Counted from the first letter of the stretch, positions 43,631 to 52,353 are shown. The stretch is DNA of 64,000 bases from Salinimicrobium sp035607535 (GCF_035607535.1 NZ_JAYDZX010000015.1:30755-94754); one strand, 5' to 3'. The notes: generated from the sequence alone by a model not told the origin. Numbers and translations: made by a program.

Positions 43631-44889
43631 TGACTGCAGAAATTATTACTATTGGGGATGAGATCCTCATCGGCCAGATAGTAGACTCCAATTCGGCTTT
43701 TATTGCCAAGGAGCTCAATCTCATAGGTATATCGGTCTACCAGATCACCTCGGTACAGGACGAAAAGGAGCACATTCTTGATGCCTTACGTGATGCTTCA
43801 AAAAGGGCAGATATTGTGATCCTTACCGGCGGCCTGGGTCCTACAAAAGATGATGTTACAAAATATACTTTCTGTGAATACTTCCAGGATAAACTGGAAC
43901 TAAATGAGAATGTGCTTGCCCATGTAGAAGAGCTTTTTGCGAAGTACAAGAAAACCCCAATTTCAGATCTCAACCGGGAGCAAGCAATGGTGCCTTCCCG
44001 TGCCACTGTGCTGCATAACCGCTATGGCACGGCACCGGGAATGTGGATGGAGAAAGAGGGGAAAGTTTATATCTCTCTTCCCGGTGTGCCTTATGAAATG
44101 AAGAACCTCATGGAGGAGGAAGTCATTCCGCGGCTAAGGGAAAAATTTCACAGGCCTTTCATTTATCACAAAACTATTCTTACGAGGGGGGAAGGCGAAA
44201 GTGCTATTGCCAATAAACTTGCCGCTTTTGAAGATCGATTACCAAAGCATATTAAACTTGCATACCTGCCGGGTCTTGGCAGTGTACGCTTAAGACTTTC
44301 CGGCAAGGGCGAGCATGAGGAGGAGTTGATAAGCTCTGTGGAAAAACAGGCTGAAGGTTTGTACGAGTTGTTGGGAGATATTATTGCAGATGAGCAGGAG
44401 GAGGATGAAAAGATCGCGGTGCAGATAAGTAAGCTGCTCACTTCGCAGGAGAAATTCCTTTCTGCGGCCGAAAGCTGTACGGGAGGAGCCCTGGCAGCTC
44501 AATTCACCACTCATCCCGGTGCATCTTCCTGTTTTAAAGGAGGTATGGTTTCTTACGCCACCCAGGTGAAAGTGGAGAATTTAAATGTTCCTAAAGATCT
44601 AATTGAGAAACACAGCGTAGTAAGTGCCGAAGTTGCCGAAGCTATGGCAAAGAACGCCAGGAAATATTTTAAAACTGACTACGCCCTATCAACTACAGGA
44701 AACGCGGGGCCTACAAAAGGGGATAGCGATGCGGAAGTAGGTACTGTCTACATTGGCCTGGCCACGCCCGAAAAAGTCATCTCTCAAAAATTTATATTTG
44801 GAAATAGCAGGGATCAGGTGGTGAAGCAGACAGTTCAGAAAGCTTTTGAAATGATCCTGAAGGAAATCACATCTGAAGGACGAAAATAG
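43630..44889 (+). CDS. cinA: CinA family protein (NMN deamidase / competence-damage)
   Basis: 419 residues. The N-terminal MoaB/molybdopterin-binding-like domain shows TIGDEILIGQIVDSNS and LTGGLGPTKDDVT. The C-terminal PncC-type deamidase domain shows SAAESCTGGALAAQF and GNAGPTKGD. The protein recycles NMN/ADP-ribose-type metabolites. It is the last gene of the exonuclease-FAH-Hpt-cinA cluster, and repeats start immediately after its stop codon. Confidence 0.95.
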   Translation: MTAEIITIGDEILIGQIVDSNSAFIAKELNLIGISVYQITSVQDEKEHILDALRDASKRADIVILTGGLGPTKDDVTKYTFCEYFQDKLELNENVLAHVEELFAKYKKTPISDLNREQAMVPSRATVLHNRYGTAPGMWMEKEGKVYISLPGVPYEMKNLMEEEVIPRLREKFHRPFIYHKTILTRGEGESAIANKLAAFEDRLPKHIKLAYLPGLGSVRLRLSGKGEHEEELISSVEKQAEGLYELLGDIIADEQEEDEKIAVQISKLLTSQEKFLSAAESCTGGALAAQFTTHPGASSCFKGGMVSYATQVKVENLNVPKDLIEKHSVVSAEVAEAMAKNARKYFKTDYALSTTGNAGPTKGDSDAEVGTVYIGLATPEKVISQKFIFGNSRDQVVKQTVQKAFEMILKEITSEGRK

Positions 44890-44949
44890 AAGTACGAAAT
44901 TAGAAGTACGAAGTTAGAATTACGAGGTCAGAATTGCGAAGTACGAAAA
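44887..44949. repeat. Short direct repeats of GAAGTACGAA type
   Basis: The 60 bp after cinA consist of degenerate 14-15-bp units built on AGAAGTACGAAATT (copies start near 44889, 44904 and 44933, with variants TTACGAGG and TTGCGAAG). The first copy touches the cinA stop codon. Function unknown. Confidence 0.7.
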
Positions 44950-44954
44950 ATTTG

Positions 44955-45050
44955 TAGCCACAAATGTGGATGAGGTTTGGATGCTCATTATTAAGACATT
45001 CTGCCAATTTTAAATAGCCACGAATACACGAATAGATTCCTTCTCGAAGT
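44955..45050. repeat. Partial copy of the 345-bp repeat
   Basis: GTGGATGAGGTTTGGATGCT through TAGCCACGAATACACGAATA (44966-45035) repeats with few changes at 45181-45252 and 45526-45597. It is the 3' portion of the unit described in the next two entries. Confidence 0.8.
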
Positions 45051-45396
45051 GCTTTCCAGCCTGAAAAATTCGAAGACAAACCTGCAAGGTCTTTTTTTAG
45101 GACCTTGTAGGTTTTGATGAAGGTGATAAGACCTACAAGGTTTGAAAAACCTTGCAGGTCAGTCCCGTAGGGACTGTAGGTGTATGAGGTTGGAATGCTC
45201 ATTATTAAGGCATTCTGCCAATTTTAAATAGCCACGAATAAACGAATAGTTTCTACGTTTTTCTGATCACCGACCACTGACCACTGATCACTCAATTTCC
45301 CTGACCACTGACCACTGATTACTGATCTATAATTCTCTGACCATCGACACCGACCACTGTCCACTGATCTTCCTCCTATGTCCGGAAGCACAAAGC
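45051..45396. repeat. 345-bp repeat unit, copy A
   Basis: It begins with CCAGCCTGAAAAATTCGAAG, then a four-arm palindrome (45078-45160) in which AACCTGCAAGGTC pairs with CTTGCAGGTC and an inner GACCTTGTAGGTTTT pairs with AAGACCTACAAGG. It continues through GATGAGGT...GCCACGAATA and ends in a run of 7-bp ACTGACC/ACTGATC units (45270-45372). No plausible gene lies here. It is adjacent to copy B at a spacing of about 346 bp. Confidence 0.85.
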
Positions 45397-45715
45397 ACCT
45401 TTCAGCCTGAAAAATTCGAAGACAAACCTGCAAGGTCTTTTTTAGACCTTGTAGGTTTTGATGAAGGTGAGAAGACCTACAAGGTTTTAAAAACCTTGCA
45501 GGTCAGGCTCGTAGGGACTGTAGGTGGATGAGGTTTGGAATGCTTTCTATTAAGGAGTTCTGCCAATTTTAAATAGCCACGAATACACGAATAGTTTCTA
45601 AATTTTTCTGACCACTGACCACTGACCCCTTATCACCGACCACTGATCACTCAATCTCCCTGACGACTGACCACCGACCACTGACCACCGACCACTGATC
45701 ACTGTCCACTCACTT
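45397..45715. repeat. 345-bp repeat unit, copy B
   Basis: Same order as copy A: TTCAGCCTGAAAAATTCGAA, the palindrome (45424-45504), the GATGAGGTTTGGAATGCT to CACGAATACACGAATAG block, then a longer run of ACTGACC-type heptamers (45608-45713). Differences from copy A are scattered single changes. The remaining 236 bp up to rpmB hold the rpmB leader and an AAAAATGACATTTTAGG motif at 45809. Confidence 0.85.
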
Positions 45716-45951
45716 TTCCCCGGTTTATTTCTTAAAAAGGAGCTTCAGGCGGGATCCTACGTCAAAAATTTTCTTCCGAAGGAAAAGAGAGTTTAGGCTA
45801 TAGGTGACAAAAATGACATTTTAGGTAGTATTTTCGGGGGCAGGAGAGAATTGGGGCCTTCAGAAAAATATTTTCTTCGGCTATTGGCTATTAGGTAAAA
45901 AAATCGTTAATTTGCAGCCTGTTTTGAAATAACGAGTTAAAGTATAGAGCA

Positions 45952-46191
45952 ATGTCAAGAGTTTGTGAACTTACAGGTAAGAAAGCAATGGTAGGAAACA
46001 ATGTTTCCCACGCGATGAATAAGACAAAACGTAAATTTGACGCCAATTTGGTTAAGAAACGTTTTTATATCCCTGAAGAAGATAAGTGGGTAACTTTAAA
46101 AGTATCTACTTCTGCTATTAAGACAATTAATAAGAAGGGAATTTCAGCTGTAATCAAAGAAGCAAGGGAAAAGGGTTTTTTAAACAAGTAA
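45952..46191 (+). CDS. rpmB: 50S ribosomal protein L28
   Basis: 79 residues: SRVCELTGKKAMVGNNVSHA at the N-terminus and the NKTKRKFDAN segment are characteristic. It is a large-subunit protein of the lower face. It is first in the rpmB-rpmG-DUF4295 set, 24 bp before rpmG, as usual in Bacteroidota. Confidence 0.97.
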   Translation: MSRVCELTGKKAMVGNNVSHAMNKTKRKFDANLVKKRFYIPEEDKWVTLKVSTSAIKTINKKGISAVIKEAREKGFLNK

Positions 46192-46215
46192 TCCTAACAT
46201 TTAAGACGCAGTAAA

Positions 46216-46398
46216 ATGGCAAAGAAAGGTAACAGAGTTCAGGTTATATTAGAGTGTACAGAGCACAAAGCATCGGGACAGCCCGGTACTTCAAGATATA
46301 TTACAACAAAAAACAAAAAGAACACGCCAGATAGAATGGAGCTGAAGAAATTCAACCCTATTCTAAAGAAGATGACGGTTCATAAAGAAATTAAATAA
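46216..46398 (+). CDS. rpmG: 50S ribosomal protein L33
   Basis: 60 residues, starting MAKKGNRVQVILECTEHK and containing TSRYITTKNKKNTPDRMELK, typical of bacterial L33. Only one cysteine is present where zinc-binding forms have four, so this is the zinc-free (C-minus) type. It lies 9 bp before the DUF4295 gene. Confidence 0.97.
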   Translation: MAKKGNRVQVILECTEHKASGQPGTSRYITTKNKKNTPDRMELKKFNPILKKMTVHKEIK

Positions 46399-46407
46399 GC
46401 ATAAGTC

Positions 46408-46560
46408 ATGGCAAAGAAATCAGTAGCATCATTACAGACAGGATCAAAGAGATTAACAAAAGCCATCAAAATGGTAAAATCTCCAAAGAGCGGCGCCTAT
46501 ACTTTTGTGGAAGGAATTATGGCACCTGAAATGGTAAATGACTTCCTGAACAAGAAATAA
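46408..46560 (+). CDS. DUF4295 family small protein
   Basis: 50 residues (46408 ATG to TAA at 46560). Lysine-rich: MAKKSVASLQTGSKRLTKAI, then a C-terminal YTFVEGIMAPEMV. Conserved after rpmG throughout Bacteroidota, which suggests a ribosome-associated role that is not established. A terminator 20 bp downstream closes the operon. Confidence 0.92.
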   Translation: MAKKSVASLQTGSKRLTKAIKMVKSPKSGAYTFVEGIMAPEMVNDFLNKK

Positions 46561-46580
46561 GTTATTTTCAAAATATTTGG

Positions 46581-46615
46581 AAGCCGTCCCGGTACTCATC
46601 GGGACGGCTTTTTGT
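46581..46615 (+). terminator. Terminator after rpmB-rpmG-DUF4295
   Basis: AAGCCGTCCCG (46581-46591) pairs with CGGGACGGCTT (46600-46610), followed by TTTTG. Confidence 0.95.
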
Positions 46616-46678
46616 TTTTGTGTATATTTACCCACGGCTAGTTTACTGCCTAAGTTGAAATAAAGACCAAGCTAAATA

Positions 46679-47632
46679 ATGAGTTTATTTAAAAAGATAT
46701 TCTCCCGCGAGAAAAAGGAAACCCTGGACAAGGGCCTTGAAAAATCTAAAAATGATTTCTTTTCCAAGCTGGGAAAAGCCGTTGCCGGCAAATCTAAAGT
46801 TGATGATGAAGTACTGGATGATCTGGAAGATGTACTTGTGAGCAGTGATGTGGGGGTTGGCACTACCGTCAAGATCATTAATCGGATCGAGGAGAGGGTT
46901 GCCCGCGACCGCTTTTTGGGAACAGAGGAGCTTAACAGAATTCTGCGGGAGGAGATTGCCGCTCTTTTAGCCGAAACAAATTCGGGCGAGGCGACAGATT
47001 TTTATGTTCCGGCAGATAAGAAACCTTACGTGATCATGGTAGTGGGCGTCAATGGAGTTGGGAAGACCACCACGATTGGAAAACTTGCCTACCAGTTCAA
47101 GAAGGCCGGTAAGAAGGTAGTCCTTGGTGCAGCCGATACCTTTAGGGCTGCTGCCATCGACCAGTTACAGGTATGGGCAGACAGGGTGGATGTACCTATA
47201 GTAAAGCAGCAAATGGGCAGTGACCCAGCTTCTGTGGCATTTGATTCGGTACAGAGTGCCGTAAAACAGGATGCAGACGTGGTGATCATTGATACCGCCG
47301 GCCGACTTCATAACAAGGTAAACCTTATGAACGAATTATCTAAGGTAAAACGGGTGACACAGAAAGTGGTGGAGAACTCGCCGCATGAAGTCCTGTTGGT
47401 GCTTGACGGTTCTACGGGGCAAAACGCTTTTGAACAGGCCAAGCAGTTCACGGCCGCGACCGAAGTTACTTCCCTGGCTGTTACCAAGCTCGATGGTACG
47501 GCCAAAGGTGGGGTGGTGATAGGAATAAGCGACCAGTTCCAGATCCCTGTAAAATATATTGGAGTAGGCGAGGGGATAGAAGACCTGCAGGTTTTCAATA
47601 AATACGAGTTCGTAGACTCATTCTTCAAATAG
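46679..47632 (+). CDS. ftsY: Signal recognition particle receptor FtsY
   Basis: 317 residues. A short N-terminal amphipathic region precedes the N domain and the GTPase domain. The G1 motif GVNGVGKTTTIGKLA begins near residue 123, with DTAGRLHNK and TKLDGTAKGG following. FtsY docks SRP-ribosome complexes at the membrane. The acidic A domain of E. coli is absent, as usual in this phylum. It lies 21 bp before the amidase gene. Confidence 0.97.
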   Translation: MSLFKKIFSREKKETLDKGLEKSKNDFFSKLGKAVAGKSKVDDEVLDDLEDVLVSSDVGVGTTVKIINRIEERVARDRFLGTEELNRILREEIAALLAETNSGEATDFYVPADKKPYVIMVVGVNGVGKTTTIGKLAYQFKKAGKKVVLGAADTFRAAAIDQLQVWADRVDVPIVKQQMGSDPASVAFDSVQSAVKQDADVVIIDTAGRLHNKVNLMNELSKVKRVTQKVVENSPHEVLLVLDGSTGQNAFEQAKQFTAATEVTSLAVTKLDGTAKGGVVIGISDQFQIPVKYIGVGEGIEDLQVFNKYEFVDSFFK

Positions 47633-47653
47633 ACGTTTGTCAAAATTAATTAT

Positions 47654-49324
47654 ATGAAGCAGATCATTATACTCTTTTTGGTCCTGGTGACCGCTTTCTC
47701 ATGTAAAGTAAATACTGAAAAGGAAACAACTGTAGATTCACCCGCCATTGTTTGGGAGGCGCAGGATGAAACAGCAGAACTTGAAGCACAGGCGCAGCAC
47801 GAGAATGAAAGGATGAGGTTTAAGCTCATCAATTCTAAAACTCTTGATAAAAATGAGATATGGAGGCCTTTTGAAAAAGATCTTGCTTCTTTTTCTGCTG
47901 AAAAATATGAAGGCCTAAAGCAGCTTATCTTTGAAAGAAGTATTCCTGAATTGCAGCGTGCTGTAAAGGAAGGTCAGCTAACTTATGAAGATCTTACCCT
48001 TTTCTATATCTACCGAATTAGGGAATATGAAAGCAACAATGATCTTTCGCTCAATGCAGTGATCGCTTTAAATCCCGAAGTAGTTGAACAGGCGCGAAAG
48101 CTGGATGAGCAGGGTGCTGCCGGCGTCGATGAAAATTCTGTTCATGGAATGCCTATCCTGCTTAAGGATAATATCAACACCAGCGACATGAAGACCACTG
48201 CGGGAGCTATAGCTCTTGCAGAAAATCAACCTTCCAAAAACGCCTTTATTGTCGATCGTTTACAGCAGAACAATGCCCTTATACTTGGAAAAGTGAACCT
48301 TAGCGAGTGGGCCTATTACTTCTGTGAGGGTTGTCCTCTTGGATATAGTGCCGTGGGTGGACAAACCCTGAACCCTTACGGAAGAAAAGAGTTTGAAACA
48401 GGGGGTTCCAGCTCGGGTAGCGGAGTAGCCGTGGCTGCAAACTATGCCGTAGCTGCAATAGGTACCGAAACTGCAGGTTCTATCCTTTCCCCGGCCTCAA
48501 AGAACGCGGTGGTAGGATTAAAACCGACTGTAGGTTTACTGAGCCGTACCGGGATAATTCCTATTTCAGGAACCCTTGATACCCCCGGCCCAATGACGAA
48601 GTATGTGATGGATAATGCTATTTTACTAAATGCACTTACGGGCAAGGATGCAGAAGACCGCAGCTCGGTAGCTTCAGACAAGAATTACGTAAAATCACTT
48701 TCTGCGCAAGGTTTGAAAGGGAAGAGAATAGGAGTGATGAAGTCCCTGATGACCGATTCCCTCTACAACCGTGCAGTTGAAAAAATGAAAGAAGGCGGGG
48801 CGGTGATCATTGAATTTGAAGCTGAAAATATTCCGCTTGACAATTTCCTTACTTTGCTTAATGCAGATATGAAGAAGGATCTTCCCGCTTATTTTTCTCA
48901 GTATGCCGGTGAAGAGGTGACTTATAAGAACGTGGAGGCTATTGTAAAGTATAATCTTAAGGATACCCTACTGCGGGCGCCATACGGTCAACAGCTGTTC
49001 GAAGGTATTGTTGCCGATACAACAAGTGCCGAAGCGCTGGAAAGGATCTCTGCACAACTTCAGGCGAACGGAAGAAAGTTCTTTGATGTGCCTATGCAAC
49101 AGCATAACCTTGATGCCGTGGCTTCCATTAACAATTATCATGCAGCCTACGCGGCAGTGGCTAAATATCCTGCACTTGCAGTGCCTGCAGGTTTTGAAAC
49201 TTCAGGAGAGCCAAAGAGCATTACCTTTATAGCAAAACCCTATGAAGAGGATAAGCTGCTTAACCTGGGATATGCCTTTGAGCAGCAAAGCTACGCCCGT
49301 AAGCCACCAAAGAACTACAGGTAA
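47654..49324 (+). CDS. Amidase-signature lipoprotein
   Basis: 556 residues with a lipoprotein signal (VTAFSC, C17). The amidase-signature Ser-Ser-Lys triad is visible: K171 (LLKDNIN), the serine cluster at 252-254 (GGSSSGSG) and nucleophile S276 (TETAGSILSP). It hydrolyses amides in the periplasm; the substrate is unknown, with Glu-tRNA amidotransferase excluded by the signal peptide and lack of gatB/C. Its stop overlaps the next start by one base. Confidence 0.93.
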   Translation: MKQIIILFLVLVTAFSCKVNTEKETTVDSPAIVWEAQDETAELEAQAQHENERMRFKLINSKTLDKNEIWRPFEKDLASFSAEKYEGLKQLIFERSIPELQRAVKEGQLTYEDLTLFYIYRIREYESNNDLSLNAVIALNPEVVEQARKLDEQGAAGVDENSVHGMPILLKDNINTSDMKTTAGAIALAENQPSKNAFIVDRLQQNNALILGKVNLSEWAYYFCEGCPLGYSAVGGQTLNPYGRKEFETGGSSSGSGVAVAANYAVAAIGTETAGSILSPASKNAVVGLKPTVGLLSRTGIIPISGTLDTPGPMTKYVMDNAILLNALTGKDAEDRSSVASDKNYVKSLSAQGLKGKRIGVMKSLMTDSLYNRAVEKMKEGGAVIIEFEAENIPLDNFLTLLNADMKKDLPAYFSQYAGEEVTYKNVEAIVKYNLKDTLLRAPYGQQLFEGIVADTTSAEALERISAQLQANGRKFFDVPMQQHNLDAVASINNYHAAYAAVAKYPALAVPAGFETSGEPKSITFIAKPYEEDKLLNLGYAFEQQSYARKPPKNYR

Positions 49325-49602
49325 TGTCCCACAGAAACCTGGTGATCCTCACAAAGATCATCCTTATTTACAGTATCTTTTTTGTCGTGATGAAGACCGT
49401 CATCATTTTTGGAGGCGCCTGGCTGTTGCCAAACCTCTTGTTGATGATCCCATATCTCATCCTTGGAGCTATTGCGGCACTGCAGATCAAAGGGGAAAAT
49501 TATTCCTGGTGGTTTGTAGGAACAGGTGCTGCTGTGATCATTCTCACCCGCGTCTATGAAACTCAATTTGCAATCTGGGTGCAACAGCAGGTGACAGGAT
49601 AA
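49324..49602 (+). CDS. Small inner-membrane protein
   Basis: 92 residues with about three hydrophobic helices (residues 8-25, 32-50, 60-80). No named family recognised. It overlaps the amidase stop by one base, so it is co-translated with it. A terminator follows 24 bp after its stop. Confidence 0.7.
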   Translation: MSHRNLVILTKIILIYSIFFVVMKTVIIFGGAWLLPNLLLMIPYLILGAIAALQIKGENYSWWFVGTGAAVIILTRVYETQFAIWVQQQVTG

Positions 49603-49625
49603 AATTTTTTAAGCATAATATAAAG

Positions 49626-49658
49626 AAGCGATGGGGGAGATCTTTTCATCGCTTTTTT
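49626..49658 (+). terminator. Terminator after the amidase operon
   Basis: AAGCGATG (49626-49633) pairs with CATCGCTT (49647-49654), then a T-run to 49658. The remaining gap to 49851 shows no further feature. Confidence 0.88.
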
Positions 49659-49851
49659 CTTGCGGAAAGACCTGTCAGAAACGTCTTTTTTGGAACCTTG
49701 TTTCTTTGCCTTCCCAAAAAAATCTGGTTCCTTACGGTTTACCGGAAACTCATATTACAGGAATGTCATAGTTTTACTTTAGAATAATAGAGGGTCTTGG
49801 GAGGAATTGTTCGTTTACCTTTTCTTCGGAATCTTCTGAATTATAATAAGT

Positions 49852-50391
49852 ATGCCAAAATCCATCTGTCTCCTCCTGGTTATTCTCTTTATTTCATGTT
49901 CATCAAGCCGGTCTGGTCAATCTGAAAAAAACACCAAACCCGGGGAAGATTACGTTTATGCCGATTTTACCGGCAGCCTTAAAGCCGAAAAGATCGCTAA
50001 ACTCAAAGATTACTACAACTGGAAGGAGGAGGAAATCTTGATAATAAATTACAGGCAACCCCTCTTAGATTGTCATTTTAATAACCACAAGATAACTTCG
50101 GACAGTAAAAAGTGGTGGACCGAATTCTACTCTAAAATTGATACAGACAACAGCCTGAATATTTCGGTATTTGCAGATGGGGAGAAAATTAGAGAGAAGA
50201 TGGATAACCGGAAGTTTTTCGACGATAAGGATGATTTTCTTCTAAACAACTTCTTTATACGAAAGAAGTCATGTTTTGGAATCTTCGTAGTAAACCAACA
50301 GGGGGATTACTTTCAGTACAATGGACATTATTCCGAAAAACAGGTAGAAACCTTCATAATGGAGCTGAAAGGACAAAGAAACAGGGGCTAG
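49852..50391 (+). CDS. Hypothetical lipoprotein
   Basis: 179 residues with a lipobox (FISC, C16) after a hydrophobic stretch. The rest is charged and soluble, with YVYADFTGSLKAEKIAKLKD and a central WTEFYSKIDTDNS segment. I do not recognise the family. It lies just upstream of the recombinase gene, but 165 bp apart and before the attI-like site, so it is not part of the cassette array. Confidence 0.7.
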   Translation: MPKSICLLLVILFISCSSSRSGQSEKNTKPGEDYVYADFTGSLKAEKIAKLKDYYNWKEEEILIINYRQPLLDCHFNNHKITSDSKKWWTEFYSKIDTDNSLNISVFADGEKIREKMDNRKFFDDKDDFLLNNFFIRKKSCFGIFVVNQQGDYFQYNGHYSEKQVETFIMELKGQRNRG

Positions 50392-50556
50392 AATAAATTA
50401 GATAGAAAGACCTTACTCAACTGTTTCAGAAGAGCAACCTCTTATCAGGTATAACAATTGTGGTGTTGTGTCAGCTAAAAAAATAAACTCCTTCAGCCTA
50501 TAGATTTTTCATTTTCGGGAGCAGATTTTAGATATATTTATTTAAAAATCAGCATT

Positions 50557-51735
50557 ATGAAAAAGGTTGAGCTGGCTCCTCTTCACCTTAACGGGGAGTG
50601 GCAAATTGCAATCAAGTTTAAATTTGATTCAGAAATTGAGAAGTTGCTTCAAACGCTTAAACCGGTAAAATGGTCTAATTCTCATGATTGTTTTTATGCA
50701 GCTCTTTGCAGTGAGAACAAACATTTGCTTTACCATAAACTACGAGCATCAAATTTCTTTGTTGATTATAAGGCGATGCAGGAATTTTCCCTTCAAAAAA
50801 GGAAGGGGGAACCATCACCCGCTGTATTTAGCAGAAATCAAAAAAGAATACTTCATGAATATGTAGCTTATCTGCGAGGGCAGCGCTTAAGCGACAGCAG
50901 TGTTAGGACCTACTATAATTTCATACTTAAGCTGGTAGATTATGTAGGTGAAAGACCTCTGGATTCCCTGGGACACAGGGACATCGAATTATTTGTTGAA
51001 CAGAGAATTGCCGGCGGGAATTATGCTCTGAGTACGCACAGGCAGTGCATTAGTGCAATCAAGCACTTTTTGGAACTATTTGGTTGTGAGAAAATAGATG
51101 CAACCAGCATTAAACGTCCTAAAAGAAGCCATTATCTACCGTCGGTTCTCTCAAAGGAAGAAGTCATTTCTCTATTACAGGCTACAAAAAATTTAAAGCA
51201 CCGTGCAATTCTTGCGATGATCTACTCGGGGGGATTAAGGATCTCTGAATTATTAGAGTTAAAGCTATACCACATCGATATTTTGCGACGACAAATCGTC
51301 ATTAAGAATTCCAAAGGTCGTAAAGACCGTATTGTAGTTTTAGCCGAAAGTATGTTGCCGTTGCTTAAAAATTATCTCTCTACATATTCCCCACACACAT
51401 ATTTTGCCGAAGGGCAGACTGGTGGGCAATATAGCGCCCAGAGCATAAGAGCTTTTCTCCAGGAATCCTGTCGGCGTTCGGGTATTAAAAAGAAAGTCAC
51501 CCCGCATACGTTGAGACATTCCTACGCCACTCACATGCTGGAAAATGGGATAGACATAAGATACATCCAGGAGCTACTTGGCCATTCCCGACCGGAAACT
51601 ACAATGATCTACACTCATGTTTCGAGGAAGGACATCATGAAGATTGAGAGTCCTTTGGATGTAACGGTAAAGGAGATGTTGCAAGCAGATAAAAACAACG
51701 AAAACCTATTGTTATCCCGTAACTTTGAGGGATAA
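50557..51735 (+). CDS. Tyrosine recombinase of the integron-like system
   Basis: 392 residues. An N-terminal add-on (about residues 5-65, with VKWSNSHDCFYAAL) is followed by a SAM-like core-binding domain (about 92-175). The catalytic domain has R228 (GGLRISE), K253, H317 and R320 (TPHTLRHSYATH), H343 (LLGHS) and Y352 (TTMIYTHV). The ending IYTHVSRKDIMKIESPLD resembles the IntI C-terminus. The roughly 35-residue insertion that marks IntI (between the beta-2/3 lysine and the HxxR motif) is not present. It is co-oriented with the twelve-cassette array that begins 28 bp after its stop, so it is the obvious cassette integrase. A XerC/D-like origin is the alternative reading. Confidence 0.92.
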   Translation: MKKVELAPLHLNGEWQIAIKFKFDSEIEKLLQTLKPVKWSNSHDCFYAALCSENKHLLYHKLRASNFFVDYKAMQEFSLQKRKGEPSPAVFSRNQKRILHEYVAYLRGQRLSDSSVRTYYNFILKLVDYVGERPLDSLGHRDIELFVEQRIAGGNYALSTHRQCISAIKHFLELFGCEKIDATSIKRPKRSHYLPSVLSKEEVISLLQATKNLKHRAILAMIYSGGLRISELLELKLYHIDILRRQIVIKNSKGRKDRIVVLAESMLPLLKNYLSTYSPHTYFAEGQTGGQYSAQSIRAFLQESCRRSGIKKKVTPHTLRHSYATHMLENGIDIRYIQELLGHSRPETTMIYTHVSRKDIMKIESPLDVTVKEMLQADKNNENLLLSRNFEG

Positions 51736-51775
51736 ATAACTATATTAGTTTTCATATAACGAGTTGTAAGCAATT
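51736..51775 (+). other. attI-like insertion junction
   Basis: Directly after the recombinase stop, ATATAACGAGTTGTAAGCAA contains the GTT core (51763-51765) at which cassette 1 begins. The bases to its right (GTTGTAAGCA) are the exact reverse complement of the 5' end of attC1 (52220-52229), and the bases to its left resemble the right end of the attC sites (ATACGAGACGTT). No full attC hairpin is present here, as expected for an attI-type primary site. Confidence 0.75.
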
Positions 51776-51817
51776 TGACGAAATCTATTAAACCTTTATT
51801 TAAATTAATTGAACATT

Positions 51818-52216
51818 ATGAAAAAAATAGTATTTCTGTTTAGTATTATCGGACTTCTCTCTTCTTGCAATAATAATGATGATTTAAGGTCTAATACGGA
51901 TTTGGTTGGTGAATGGAAATTAATAGAAGTTTTAGCCGACCCAGGCGATGGGAGTGGAACCTTTTCAGCGGTAGAAAGCAATAAGATTATAAGGTTTCAT
52001 CCAGATGGAACAATTACCTCTAACGGTTCAATATGTAGTATGTCCATAGAAGCAAACAATCCGACTTCTGGCACTTACTCTATAACTAATTCTACATTTA
52101 ATTCACCTGATTGTGATAACTCTGACTATGACTACCAGTTCGAACATAAAGGTAATATCCTAATTATTAATTACCCTTGTATTGAACCTTGTAAAGTGAA
52201 ATACAGAAAAAAATAA
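51818..52216 (+). CDS. Cassette 1: small lipoprotein with lipocalin-like domain
   Basis: 132 residues from ATG 51818 (an in-frame TTG three codons earlier is less likely). Lipobox LLSSC (C16) after MKKIVFLFSIIG. The body reads LVGEWKLIEVL, then RFHPDGTITSNG and PTSGTYSI, which is the pattern of lipocalin-like/HslJ-type small beta-barrels. Several cysteines (SICSM, PDCDN, PCIEPC) could form disulfides. It is the first cassette behind the recombinase. Function unknown. Confidence 0.8.
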   Translation: MKKIVFLFSIIGLLSSCNNNDDLRSNTDLVGEWKLIEVLADPGDGSGTFSAVESNKIIRFHPDGTITSNGSICSMSIEANNPTSGTYSITNSTFNSPDCDNSDYDYQFEHKGNILIINYPCIEPCKVKYRKK

Positions 52217-52219
52217 AAC

Positions 52220-52353
52220 TGCTTACAACACTGTATAAAAAAAATGCTCAAACCTGTCTCAATTCGTAAATCCGTGCTCGCTTGCAACGCCTGATTGTCC
52301 TACGGACAATCAAGCTCGCCAGCTCGCACTATTTTTTATACGGGACGTTGTAA
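52220..52353 (+). repeat. attC-like site 1 (type A)
   Basis: Order: R'' TGCTTACAAC (52220-52229), L'' GTATAAAAAA, a long imperfect arm starting GTGCTCGCTTGC, tip hairpin GATTGTCC-tac-GGACAATC, arm ending AGCTCGCAC, L' TTTTTTATAC, spacer GGGAC, core GTTGTAA (52347-52353). The spacers inside the core are unequal (act versus gggac), giving the extrahelical bases that set strand choice in integron attC. Confidence 0.88.

Noticed and set aside
44900..45202. 100-codon minus-strand frame downstream of cinA
   Set aside because: Lies entirely within the repeat block and is broken by its copies; composition is not protein-like.
50557..51735. Phage or ICE integrase interpretation of the recombinase
   Set aside because: No phage, excisionase, relaxase or conjugation genes and no flanking tRNA are nearby; the adjacent attI-like junction and cassettes explain it better.
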